64,000 nt of DNA, from NCBI GenBank assembly GCA_030019365.1, contig JASEFA010000003.1, positions 1-64,000 of the forward strand, in the 5' to 3' direction. Source of the DNA: Bacillota bacterium (GTDB taxonomy: Bacteria; Bacillota; Sulfobacillia; JACIYH01). This document shows, piece by piece, positions 36,041-43,714 of this stretch. The position numbers and the translations under genes were made by a program. How positions within the stretch are numbered: position 1 is the stretch's first letter; each line of letters opens with the position of its first letter. The notes beneath the pieces are model-generated. The model did no database searches and was not told the DNA's origin. It saw only the letters and a program-made list of their open reading frames with translations.

Positions 36041-36108
36041 TGGCGGTGCCCCGTGCATTACCCCGTGTGTTGGCCGTGCCCCGTGCAGCGCCCTGTGGGA
36101 TAGCCATG
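36019..36108 (+). repeat. Three 30-bp direct repeats from stop codon to start codon
   Basis: Units at 36019-36048, 36049-36078 and 36079-36108 all begin CCCCGTGCA. Units 1 and 2 match at 27 of 30 bases; units 2 and 3 at 22 of 30. Unit 1 contains the end of the carboxyltransferase gene (PVHYPV, TGA); unit 3 ends with the ATG of cca. Confidence 0.9.
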
Positions 36109-37500
36109 ATGCGACCCGATCTGCTAAGCCGCATACCCGAGCAGGTGATCAGCGTGGCCCGCCGCCTGAGGGAGGCGGGCCACGCCGTGTACGTGGTAGG
36201 AGGTGCCCTGCGCGACCTGCTCCTGGGCCGGGAGCCGGGCGACTGGGACCTGGCCACCTCGGCGCGGCCCGAGGAGATGCGCCCGCTGTTCGCAGGATGG
36301 CGCGTAATCGATGTAGGAGCCCGGCACGGCACCCTGGGTATCATTCCCCCCGGCTCCGCCGGTCCTCCGGGCACGCCAGCCCCCGTTCCGCCCGGTCCTC
36401 CGGGCACGCCTCCCTCCGGTGTTTCCGATGATGCGGGGATGCCCGGCCCCCAACCGGGCACTGGCGGTGTCATTGAGGTGACCACGTTCCGCGCCGAGGG
36501 ACCCTACAGCGACTTCCGCCATCCCGACTACGTGCGTTTCGTGGCTGACCTGAACGAGGACCTGTCCCGCCGTGACTTCACGGTCAACGCCCTGGCCCTG
36601 GACCCGTTCACGGGAGATCTGCACGATCCCTGCGGGGGGCAGGAAGACATGCGGCGGGGTCTGGTGCGGGCCGTAGGGCACGCCGAGAGCCGGTTCCGCG
36701 AGGATGCCATCCGCCCCCTGCGCACCTTCCGCCTCGTGTCCGAGTACGGGTGGGAAATCGAGGAGACCACCTCGCAGGCCGTCGTCAGGTGCGCTGCCCT
36801 GGTGGAGCGGGTTGCTCCTGAGAGGGTGCGCGCGGAGCTCGAGCGCATCCTGCGGGGCCCTCGTGCGGGGAAGGCCCTGAGACTCATGGCCGCCCACGAC
36901 CTGCTGGGGCGCATCTTCCCCGGCATCACCCCCTCTTCAGTGCCGTGGGACGCCATCGACAGGCTCCCGCCCCGGGTGGAGCTTCGCCTGGCCCTTCTCC
37001 TCGAGGGGACCGGCCTGCCCCGCGGGGGAGCGGCCCGGGCTGCGGTGGCAGCGACCCTGGCCAGGTGGCGCTTCCCCACCCAGGTGGCGGAGGAGGTTGG
37101 TGCCCTGGTCGCCCACCGCGCGGACGAAAGCCTGCTGGAGGCCGACCCCGCCCGGTTGCGCCGGTGGATTGCGGGCACCGGCCGGGCCCGTGCCCTTGAC
37201 CTGGTGGAAATCGCAGGGGCGCGCTGGTCCGGGGAGGCTGACGAACTCGCCCGGGCACGCGGGCGCGAGGCCGCCCACGAACTCGGTCGGCGGGTCAGGT
37301 CCCAGCTGGACCGCGGATTCCCCACCGCAGTGGAGGAGCTACCCGTTGGCGGGCACGACGTGATGGAACTGCTCCACCTGTCCCCCGGGCCCCGGGTGGG
37401 CGAAGTGCTCCACCACCTTCTGGAATTGGTCTGGGACGACCCGTCCCTGAACGACCGCCGCGCCCTCCTCGAGCTACTGAAGCGCCTGCGTTCGCTCTGA
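36106..37500 (+). CDS. cca: CCA-adding enzyme / poly(A) polymerase family nucleotidyltransferase
   Basis: Adds or repairs the CCA end of tRNAs. The nucleotidyltransferase core starts VYVVGGALRDLLLGREPGDWDLATSA, with GGALRD and the two metal-binding aspartates in DWDL. RRDFTVNALALDPF and the helical domain block RPLRTFRLVSEYGWEIEE follow (RFREDAIRPLRTFR is the RxxxDxxRxxRxxR motif). Between HGTLGII and GVIEVTTFR, where a short hairpin is expected, there is a 40-residue Pro/Gly-rich insert with an internal 33-bp repeat. An HD-like C-terminal region follows. ATG 36106 or 36109 is the start; no strong SD is visible and the region is part of the triple repeat. Confidence 0.9.
   Translation: MMRPDLLSRIPEQVISVARRLREAGHAVYVVGGALRDLLLGREPGDWDLATSARPEEMRPLFAGWRVIDVGARHGTLGIIPPGSAGPPGTPAPVPPGPPGTPPSGVSDDAGMPGPQPGTGGVIEVTTFRAEGPYSDFRHPDYVRFVADLNEDLSRRDFTVNALALDPFTGDLHDPCGGQEDMRRGLVRAVGHAESRFREDAIRPLRTFRLVSEYGWEIEETTSQAVVRCAALVERVAPERVRAELERILRGPRAGKALRLMAAHDLLGRIFPGITPSSVPWDAIDRLPPRVELRLALLLEGTGLPRGGAARAAVAATLARWRFPTQVAEEVGALVAHRADESLLEADPARLRRWIAGTGRARALDLVEIAGARWSGEADELARARGREAAHELGRRVRSQLDRGFPTAVEELPVGGHDVMELLHLSPGPRVGEVLHHLLELVWDDPSLNDRRALLELLKRLRSL
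36361..36426 (+). repeat. 33-bp repeat inside cca
   Basis: The 17-mer GGTCCTCCGGGCACGCC occurs at 36361-36377 and again at 36394-36410, exactly 33 bases apart (11 codons). It encodes the Gly/Pro-rich loop (GPPGTPAP, GPPGTPPS). The period equals that of the speE insert. Confidence 0.85.
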
Positions 37501-37609
37501 CGCCCCCTTGCCCGGCCCCACAGGCTGGCAGTCAACTACCGGTGCCGGGTCATCCCGGTTGTCTGCACTGCCCCGTCCCCACGGGCCGGCCTGCGGCGCC
37601 GCCCTGCTT

Positions 37610-38566
37610 CTACCGGGACTGGCTGCCTGGCCCTGGGGGCGGCGACGGTTCTACGTGGATCACCACATCGGTACGGAAAAAACGCCCCTCGATCTCTTTC
37701 TCGATGGCGTCACAGAGGGTATGGGCTTCCGCCACGGTGTGGTCGCCGTGCACCACCAGGTGGAGATCTATGTGCCGCTGGGGGCCGGCGCGGCGGGAGC
37801 GCATGCGGTGGAAGCCGACGAAATCGGCGCTGTGCCTGCTGATGATCTCCCGGATGACCTCTTGCTCTTCGGGAGGCAGGGAGATGTCCATGAGGGGCAG
37901 GAAGGCTTCCCGGGTCAGCTCCCACGCAGCGTGAATGATGAGCACGGCCACGATCAGTGCTGCCACCGGGTCGACGATATGGTATCCGGTAACCGCCATG
38001 ATCCCCAGCCCCACGAACACGCCCGCCGAGGTCCACACATCGGTAGACAGGTGCATGGCGTCCGCCCGCAGGGCGACCGAGTCAGCCTGCCTGGCCACCC
38101 GGAACAGGTAGCGCGACACTGCGAAGTTGACCGCCGCGGCCAGCCCCATCACCACCAGCCCCACTCCGAGGGACTCCACCCGGACGCCCTGCACCAGCTT
38201 GCGGACCGCCTCCACGATGATCCAGACGGCTGCGGTGAAGATGAGGACCGCCTCCACCGTTCCCGCCACGTTCTCCACCTTGCCGTGCCCGAAGGGATGT
38301 TCCTCGTCGGCCGGGCGCCGCGACTGCCGAACGGAATAGAAAGCGATCCCGGCCGCCACCAGGTCCATGGCGGAGTGAATCGCCTCCGAGAGTACGCTCA
38401 CCGATCCCATCAGGAGGCCCGCGGCCAGCTTGATGGCCACCAGGGCAGAGTTGGAAAGCACAGATAACCGTGCTGCTCGCACGGCCATTTCTGCCGCTCT
38501 CGCCGGCGGTGGCGCCTGGGGGCGCTGGCTGGGCGTGCTGTCCTGCTCCGCGGGGTGATTGGCCAT
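37610..38566 (-). CDS. Cation diffusion facilitator metal exporter
   Basis: A 318-residue CDF-family transporter that exports divalent metals (Zn, Co, Ni, Cd, Fe or Mn) against protons. Six helices lie between about residues 30 and 215. The metal sites are visible as HSAMD in helix 2 and HLSTD in helix 5. A His-rich loop (EEHPFGHGKVEN) and the cytoplasmic domain (IREIISRHSADFVGFHRMRSR, IDLHLVVHGDHTVAEAHTL) follow. ATG 38566 follows GGAGGGCGG. A promoter, a structured leader and a terminator precede it on this strand, indicating transcription attenuation, presumably by its metal. It is convergent with cca. Confidence 0.92.
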   Translation of the reverse strand: MANHPAEQDSTPSQRPQAPPPARAAEMAVRAARLSVLSNSALVAIKLAAGLLMGSVSVLSEAIHSAMDLVAAGIAFYSVRQSRRPADEEHPFGHGKVENVAGTVEAVLIFTAAVWIIVEAVRKLVQGVRVESLGVGLVVMGLAAAVNFAVSRYLFRVARQADSVALRADAMHLSTDVWTSAGVFVGLGIMAVTGYHIVDPVAALIVAVLIIHAAWELTREAFLPLMDISLPPEEQEVIREIISRHSADFVGFHRMRSRRAGPQRHIDLHLVVHGDHTVAEAHTLCDAIEKEIEGRFFRTDVVIHVEPSPPPGPGSQSR

Positions 38567-38580
38567 ACCGCCCTCCACAC

Positions 38581-38610
38581 AAAGAAAGGGACTTCATCTT
38601 GTGAAGTCCC
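38581..38610 (-). terminator. Attenuator hairpin before the CDF gene
   Basis: On the minus strand GGGACTTCA, loop CAAGA, TGAAGTCCC, then TTTCTTT: a complete intrinsic terminator just 15 bases before the CDF start, downstream of its own promoter. Confidence 0.85.
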
Positions 38611-38740
38611 ACGGGGTGTCCCGCTGCCCGGGCGGGCCCGGCAGCCACCTCCTCTCAACCGGTTCCGCTGCCCCCGTCCCTGGGGAGGCGTGGTCATACC
38701 ATGCTGGAGGTCGGGCGCTGCCTGACGTCCGCTCTTCCAT
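38611..38740 (-). ncRNA. Candidate metal-responsive riboswitch (NiCo/czcD-like)
   Basis: The leader between promoter and terminator is about 150 bases and highly structured. A strong hairpin, GCTGCCGGGC with GCCCGGGCAGC, is followed directly by GGGACA; CAGGCA occurs near the 5' end and GGGGCAGCGG in the middle. As I recall it, the NiCo (czcD) riboswitch, which controls CDF exporters, has an AGGCA segment, a GCAGC-GG segment and GGGACA after its last hairpin, in this order. The closing helix P1 is not evident here, so the class is a suggestion. It may be another metal-sensing leader. Confidence 0.45.
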
Positions 38741-38747
38741 TGCCCGT

Positions 38748-38776
38748 ATTCTACCATATGCGCCCCCGCACCTCAA
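38748..38776 (-). promoter_or_regulatory. Promoter of the CDF leader
   Basis: Minus strand TTGAGG (38776-38771), exactly 17 bases, TAGAAT (38753-38748), with TGG before it as an extended -10. It precedes the CDF start by about 180 bases. The rest of 38777-38864 holds nothing recognised. Confidence 0.75.
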
Positions 38777-38864
38777 CGGTATGCTCCACTCTCCGCACGC
38801 TGCACGCCTCAGCGGTGTGCTCGGCCTGCCGGGACGCACGGGGAACTCTACCTCAGCGTTGGCC

Positions 38865-39845
38865 TTACAGGAGTATCTTTCCCTCCAGCACCAGGCGGGC
38901 TGCTCCGCCCACCCAAACGCGCGGCGGTCCCTCGGGGAATGCCTCCAGGCGTACGTGGATGAGGCTGGGTCTGCCCATGATGTGACCCTGCTCGCAGCGC
39001 AGCCGGGCCACCCCATCGTAGAAGGGGATGAGCCCGCGCAGGGCCAGGTACCCACCCAGGGCCCCGCTGGCCGTTCCGGTAGCCGCCTCCTCACCTATCC
39101 CCACGGCCGGGGCGAAGTCGCGGCAGTGGGCGGCGATTTCACCGCCATCGCCGGTGTCGAGGGCATCGAAGGTGAAGCAGTGGACGCTGACCACCTGCAG
39201 CCTCCGACACAACCTGGCCAGGCGCCCGAAGTCAGGTTCCAGAGACCAGAGTGTCTTGCGGTCCGGAAGGGGGACAATCAGGTCCCAGAGGCCGGTGGAA
39301 ACGATCTCGGGGGTGGCGCGCGGGTCCTCCCCCAGGAGGGCCACCTCTGCCCCCAGCGCTGCGGCGAGCTCCGCCACCGCCTCGCTACCGGGTTCGCCCC
39401 GGGATGCGGGCGGTACCTGCGCCATCATCACCCGCGCGGGGTGGCCGTCATCGTCGAGCAGTACCTGGACAGGCAGGGCTCCCGCCCGGGTGTGCTGGTA
39501 GCACACCAGTTGCCCCGGGTCCTCCGTGGAGGTGTTGCGGCGGGAGGGGAGGCGGTTGCGCAGAGCGAGCGCGAAGAAGGTGGCGATGGTGGCATGCCCG
39601 CAAAGGTCCACCTCGGTGGTGGGGGTGAAAAAGCGCACCGGCAGCGCGGGGCGCGGGCCGCCCGGCTCTGGAGAGTCGTCTGAGGCCCCGGCCAGCACGA
39701 AGGCCGTCTCCGAGACGTTCATCTCCCGGGCGATTTTCTGCATGAGATCCTCGTCCAGCCCGCGGGCATCCGGGACCACCCCTGCGGGATTGCCCCCAAA
39801 CGGCACGGAAGTGAATGCATCCACCTGCCAGATCTCGAGCTCCAC
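38865..39845 (-). CDS. PhzF-family isomerase/epimerase
   Basis: A 326-residue protein with the two-lobed diaminopimelate-epimerase-like fold of the PhzF family. Landmarks: WQVDAFTSVPFGGNPAGVV at the start, MNVSETAFV with the catalytic Glu, RFFTPTTEVDLCGHATIAT (the D-x-CGHAT signature), and in lobe 2 CRDFAPAVGIGEEAATGTASGALGGYL, given here in part as GIGEEAATGTASGALGGYL. Lobe 2 also ends GRPSLIHVRLE. GTG 39845 is preceded by GGGGGTGAC; the frame extends upstream without conserved sequence. Family members isomerise varied small molecules; the substrate is unknown. It lies between the CDF leader and the HTH-nuclease gene. Confidence 0.88.
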   Translation of the reverse strand: MELEIWQVDAFTSVPFGGNPAGVVPDARGLDEDLMQKIAREMNVSETAFVLAGASDDSPEPGGPRPALPVRFFTPTTEVDLCGHATIATFFALALRNRLPSRRNTSTEDPGQLVCYQHTRAGALPVQVLLDDDGHPARVMMAQVPPASRGEPGSEAVAELAAALGAEVALLGEDPRATPEIVSTGLWDLIVPLPDRKTLWSLEPDFGRLARLCRRLQVVSVHCFTFDALDTGDGGEIAAHCRDFAPAVGIGEEAATGTASGALGGYLALRGLIPFYDGVARLRCEQGHIMGRPSLIHVRLEAFPEGPPRVWVGGAARLVLEGKILL

Positions 39846-39967
39846 ATCGTCACCCCCACCCGGCAAGAGCGTCGCCGTCCTGCCCCCGCCGGCGGCGGCT
39901 TGCATCAGACTCATGGGAACCGCCTGAGCACCGTCGGCCTGGCTATTGTACCACAGGAGGTCGGCCC

Positions 39968-40738
39968 TCAGGCCTGGGGGCGGTAACGGTGGCGGAGGAC
40001 CTTCCCGCGGTACTCCGCGCTCGCTTCGGTCAGGTAAGCGACGACCGGGTCTTCCGGGTCCACGTCGCGGCGGGGCAGCAGGTTTCCCACCTTTTGCTGC
40101 ATGCGCTCCAAAGACAGGTCCTCAGCGGTGACGATGACCAGATGGACCCCATGTTGGAGGCTGATGCCTGTCTTCATGGCATCGCGAGCCTGCTGGTCTT
40201 TCGCCACCTGTGGGTCGGGATATCTGGGGGTGGGGCCATAGTGCTGGGGACCGTTGAACTCGAAGGCCACCTTCCCCATATAGATGCGGTCGTATTCCAT
40301 GAGTTCACCGGTCAAGGGATTCGTGAGGTAGCCGGGGCGCACGTTGTTCGCGAAATCCCGCGAGTCGACGATGACGCTCAGCCACTCCTTCATGAGTGCT
40401 TCTCCCTTGTGGGGATAAGTCTCAAGGCGGCGCCTTACTCTTGCCAGCTCCTGCTTGCGTTCCTCAAGGTACGGGTGATGGAGGACATAGACCAGCTTGC
40501 GTCGACGGGCGGTGCGCTTCTCCAGCCACCCCGATGAAACCAGTTCGCGCACATAGCTTTCCAGGGTGCTGTGGCTGGCGATCCCGGCGAGGCTCAGAAG
40601 TTCCTTCCCGGTGGGCGAGCAGTCTCCGGAGTCCCCCGCCAGGTGCAGCAGCACAGCATACAAGAGTCTGGCCCCCGGCCGCAGGGATCCGTCCAGCAGG
40701 AGACGCACCGGCACCCTCACAGTGCGCACTTCCACCAA
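39968..40738 (-). CDS. Winged-helix protein fused to a PD-(D/E)XK/Vsr-like nuclease domain
   Basis: A 256-residue protein. The N terminus (about 1-75) is a helix-turn-helix module of the kind in replication initiators and phage regulators (LLYAVLLHLAGDSGDCSPTG, SLAGIASHSTLESYVRELVS, SGWLEKR). The C-terminal half reads MEYDRIYMGKVAFEFNGPQHY, given in part as YDRIYMGKVAFEFNGPQHY, followed by QQARDAMKTG and HGVHLVIVTAEDLS. Asp, the E-x-N motif and the N-G-x-Q-H-Y turn match the Vsr/DUF559-type restriction-like fold, in which GxQHY is common. I infer a DNA-binding nuclease with sequence targeting. GTG or ATG near 40738 starts it behind GGGAGGTGA. It has no obvious partner gene. Confidence 0.6.
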   Translation of the reverse strand: MVEVRTVRVPVRLLLDGSLRPGARLLYAVLLHLAGDSGDCSPTGKELLSLAGIASHSTLESYVRELVSSGWLEKRTARRRKLVYVLHHPYLEERKQELARVRRRLETYPHKGEALMKEWLSVIVDSRDFANNVRPGYLTNPLTGELMEYDRIYMGKVAFEFNGPQHYGPTPRYPDPQVAKDQQARDAMKTGISLQHGVHLVIVTAEDLSLERMQQKVGNLLPRRDVDPEDPVVAYLTEASAEYRGKVLRHRYRPQA

Positions 40739-41196
40739 TCACCTCCCCTCCCAGTATTCGTCAGAATTCCCCCCCGCCTCCTTCTGTACGCCCCACATAT
40801 GCCGGAAATCGTCGTATGCAGCCGGCTCACATATGCCGAGAATTGGCCTAGCTGGGGGGGGGGAGGGAGGTGGCACAGGACTAAATATGTGATAACAACA
40901 GATGGAACAGGGGGTTCCAGGGGGCTGGTGGAGATCTGGAGATGGGGGATGGCGGCCGACGAGGAGGGTGCGCCGGAATCCGTCATATGCTTGAGGGTTT
41001 CGTGCGCCAAGAATCGGCACATTGGGGCATCTGGCAGGAGGTGGCGACGGAGCCACGGGCTACCGGGGCGGGGCGCAGGGTACCGGAGGGGGCGCGTGGG
41101 TAGGCCGCAACCTGCTCAAGCAATGGGGGAGCCGTTCGATATAACTAGTAGGCGGGCGGCCCCGGCATGGGGCTTTTGACTTTGGGAGGTCGGGGC
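40739..41196. other. Intergenic region with repeated CATATG words and a dyad
   Basis: This 458-base stretch separates the HTH-nuclease gene from the chemotaxis operon and has no credible gene. ACATATGCCG occurs at 40795-40804 and 40829-40838, CATATGC again at 40984. An imperfect dyad GCCRAGAATYGGC occurs at 40835-40847 and 41006-41018. A G-run of 9-10 lies at about 40852. The 3' end carries the sigma-D-like promoter. Confidence 0.5.
41116..41142 (+). promoter_or_regulatory. Sigma-D-like promoter of the chemotaxis operon
   Basis: TCAA (41116-41119), exactly 15 bases, TTCGATAT (41135-41142). The motility sigma factor consensus is TAAA-N15-GCCGATAT, so 9 of 12 positions match at the correct spacing, upstream of chemotaxis genes. 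Confidence 0.5.
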
Positions 41197-43194
41197 ATGA
41201 GACAGACGCTGTGGGACCGCTTGCGCAAGAAGGTGTCGCTGGCGTACCTGCATCTGTTGCTGGTAGCATTGATCCTCGTGCTGGGGACGAGCGCGGTATG
41301 GGGCCACGTGGCTCTGAACTCGGCAGACCGGGTGCGCCAGGAGGCCACAGCCCGGCTGGAGCTGGCATCGCGCCTGCAGGGTGAGATGCGGGCCCTGGTG
41401 TTCCCGGTCACCACCTGGTTGGTGATGGCGGACCCGGGTGCCACCATCTCCTTTGACGGCGCCATGAAGAGGGCCCGGGAAACCCTGGCTCAGATGGAGG
41501 CCGGGTGCCGGACGCTGGATGAGAAGAACGAAGTGCGCAACCTGGGGAACCTCCTTGACTCACTGGGGCTGACGGCCGGGGAGCTTTTCGCTATCCAGAA
41601 GCCGGTGGGGAATCCCGAGACCAGGGCCGGTATGCTGCAGGTGCAGTACAGCCTGATCACCACCGAGGATATGCTGGCGCGATTCGTGAACCAGTACACC
41701 GCAGAGGTGGAGAAGGCCCGCCGGGGAAGCGAGGCGTTCATGAGGGTGGTCCTCTGGGTCACCATCCTCATAACCGTGGGCGGTGTGATTGCAGCCACCC
41801 TGGGCTTTTACACGCTCATCCTCCGGCCCATCAGAACCCTGTCGCGGCACGCCCGGCTGCTGGCTGCAGGCGACCTGCGCCAGGATGTGCCGCCCGTCGG
41901 AGGAGGCGAAGTGCTCAGCCTGGCCGGTTCCCTGAGCACCATGGCCCGCGAGCTGCGGCAGGTCCTCCTGGAGGCTGCGGAAAAGGCCGAAGATACCGCC
42001 CACACCGCCTCGGAACTGAAGGCCGGGGCGGAGAACGCTGCCAGCGGCACATTCCAGATCGCGCGCGGCATCCAGGAGGTGGCCCGGGGCGCATCCGAGC
42101 AGACCCGCCACGCCTCGGAAACGGCGTCCGCCGTGACCGAGCTCAAGGCGGCCATCGGGCAGGTGGCAGCGGGTGCCCAGGAGCAGGCCCGCAACGTGGA
42201 GACGGTCAGTTCCCTCGTGAGCGATATGGTGCGCCTGATGAACGAAGTGGGAGAGGCGGCACGGGCGGTTCAGAGCTCCTCCACGACGGCATCGCAGGCC
42301 GTGGAGAGAGGATATGGTTCCGTCCACTGCATGGTGCAGGCCATGGAGCGCATCAGGGGAACCGGGACGGCTCTTGCCGCCAAGATGGAAGAGTTGGGTG
42401 GCCACTCCGAACGGATTGGCGAGATTGTGGAAGTGATCGACGAGATCGCCGACCAGACCAACCTGCTGGCGCTGAACGCGGCCATCGAAGCCGCCCGGGC
42501 GGGCGAGCACGGGCGGGGCTTCGCCGTGGTGGCCGACGAGGTGCGCAAGCTGGCCGAGCGGTCATCCCGGGCCACCAAGGAGATAGCCGGTCTGATCGCT
42601 TCGGTGCAGAAAGAGACTCGCAGCACGGCTGCCAGCATGGATTCGGCCATGAAGGAAGTGGGCCAGGGAATGGAGGTGGCCCAGGGCGCCCGCGACGCTC
42701 TGGAGGAGATTCGCCGCATGGTGGCGGATTCCGACGCGCAGGCCGAGGCCGTGGCCGGGGCAGCCAATCGCATGCTGGCGCAATCCCAGCAGGTGGCCAG
42801 GGCCATAGATGCCCTGGCGGCGGCCACGGAGGAGAACGCGGCTGCCACCGAGCACATGGCCCAGGGCAGCGACCGGGTGGGCCAGGCGGCGGAGGGGATT
42901 GCCGCCATCACGGAGCAGAATGCGGCGGCAGCCGAGGAGGTGTCGGCAGCCGTGGAAGAGGTCAATGCCGTGGTGGAGCAGGTGGCCGGCTGGGCTCGCA
43001 GCCTGGCCGATATTGCGGAAGATCACCGGCGCTCGGCCACGCGCTTTCAACTCACTGGCGACGGCTCCCGACCTGCCGCTGCCGGCGCGGCCGACTCCGG
43101 CGACGGCGAGGGCGGCGGGCGCACCTGGCTGGGCGGGATGCTGGGACGAATCCGCCGGGTGGCGGCGAGGGCTGGCGGTGGTGGACGAGCGTGA
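41197..43194 (+). CDS. Methyl-accepting chemotaxis protein
   Basis: A 665-residue receptor. Helix 1 (about 15-37, [20 protein letters not shown]), a ligand domain of about 150 residues of four-helix type, helix 2 (about 188-212, [21 protein letters not shown]), a HAMP region ([18 protein letters not shown]) and a long coiled-coil signalling domain. The hairpin tip carries the conserved [20 protein letters not shown] and [18 protein letters not shown]. Pairs of E/Q residues in the coiled coil are likely methylation sites for CheR and CheB, encoded downstream. ATG 41197 is behind GGGAGGT. First gene of the operon. The C-terminal 40 residues are Gly/Ala-rich and lack a pentapeptide tether. Confidence 0.95.
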   Translation: MRQTLWDRLRKKVSLAYLHLLLVALILVLGTSAVWGHVALNSADRVRQEATARLELASRLQGEMRALVFPVTTWLVMADPGATISFDGAMKRARETLAQMEAGCRTLDEKNEVRNLGNLLDSLGLTAGELFAIQKPVGNPETRAGMLQVQYSLITTEDMLARFVNQYTAEVEKARRGSEAFMRVVLWVTILITVGGVIAATLGFYTLILRPIRTLSRHARLLAAGDLRQDVPPVGGGEVLSLAGSLSTMARELRQVLLEAAEKAEDTAHTASELKAGAENAASGTFQIARGIQEVARGASEQTRHASETASAVTELKAAIGQVAAGAQEQARNVETVSSLVSDMVRLMNEVGEAARAVQSSSTTASQAVERGYGSVHCMVQAMERIRGTGTALAAKMEELGGHSERIGEIVEVIDEIADQTNLLALNAAIEAARAGEHGRGFAVVADEVRKLAERSSRATKEIAGLIASVQKETRSTAASMDSAMKEVGQGMEVAQGARDALEEIRRMVADSDAQAEAVAGAANRMLAQSQQVARAIDALAAATEENAAATEHMAQGSDRVGQAAEGIAAITEQNAAAAEEVSAAVEEVNAVVEQVAGWARSLADIAEDHRRSATRFQLTGDGSRPAAAGAADSGDGEGGGRTWLGGMLGRIRRVAARAGGGGRA

Positions 43195-43243
43195 GCGCTG
43201 AGCTGAGCGGGCGCGGGGTGGTGAGCAGGGGTGAGCGCTGAGC
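43191..43243 (+). repeat. Duplicated mcp-cheW junction
   Basis: The 13-mer GTGAGCGCTGAGC occurs at 43191-43203, where it contains the mcp stop TGA, and at 43231-43243, where its GTG starts cheW. The 40-base offset is not a multiple of three. Confidence 0.75.
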
Positions 43244-43692
43244 GGGCCCTGGTGGTGTTCCAGCTCGGGAACGAGGAGTACGCCATCACCGTGGAGCGGG
43301 TGCGCGAGGTGGTGAAGGCGGAGCGCATCACCCGCGTACCGGGGGCTCCCTCCTACGTGCGGGGGATCATCAACCTGCGCGGGCGCGTGGTACCCGTGAT
43401 CGAGCTGCGGCAGCGGCTCGGCCTGGATGCGGCCCCGGTCGAGCGCCCGCGCATCATGGTGGCAGAGGACGGCTCCGCCCTGGTGGGGATGCTGGTGGAC
43501 CGGGCCTTCGAGGTGATGCGTATCCAGCCCGGGCAGCTGCAGCCTCCCGACGAGGTGCTGCAGGGGGACGAGAACAGCCGGTTCGTCGAGGCGGTGGCGA
43601 ATCTGGACGGCCGCCTGGTGGTGGTCCTGCGTCCGGGAGAGCTCCTCGCCCGCGAGGATAAACAGGCCGTGGCGGAAATAGTGGCAAGCTGA
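43231..43692 (+). CDS. cheW: Chemotaxis coupling protein CheW
   Basis: A 153-residue SH3-like adaptor linking receptors to the kinase CheA. It reads VVFQLGNEEYAITVERVREV at the start, then RVPGAPSYVRGIINLRGRVVPVIELRQRLGL, in part YVRGIINLRGRVVPVIELR, the family signature. It ends ENSRFVEAVANLDGRLVVVLRPGELL. The GTG start at 43231 follows GTGGTGAGCAGGGG, a weak SD; the same start context is duplicated 40 bases earlier at the mcp stop. The next gene, cheA, starts 22 bases after it. Confidence 0.95.
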   Translation: MSAERALVVFQLGNEEYAITVERVREVVKAERITRVPGAPSYVRGIINLRGRVVPVIELRQRLGLDAAPVERPRIMVAEDGSALVGMLVDRAFEVMRIQPGQLQPPDEVLQGDENSRFVEAVANLDGRLVVVLRPGELLAREDKQAVAEIVAS

Positions 43693-43714
43693 CGCCGGGC
43701 CAGGGGAGGACCCT

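Noticed and set aside
38741-38864. A small gene between CDF leader and PhzF
   Set aside because: No frame with SD and start; the promoter elements explain the AT-rich patch.
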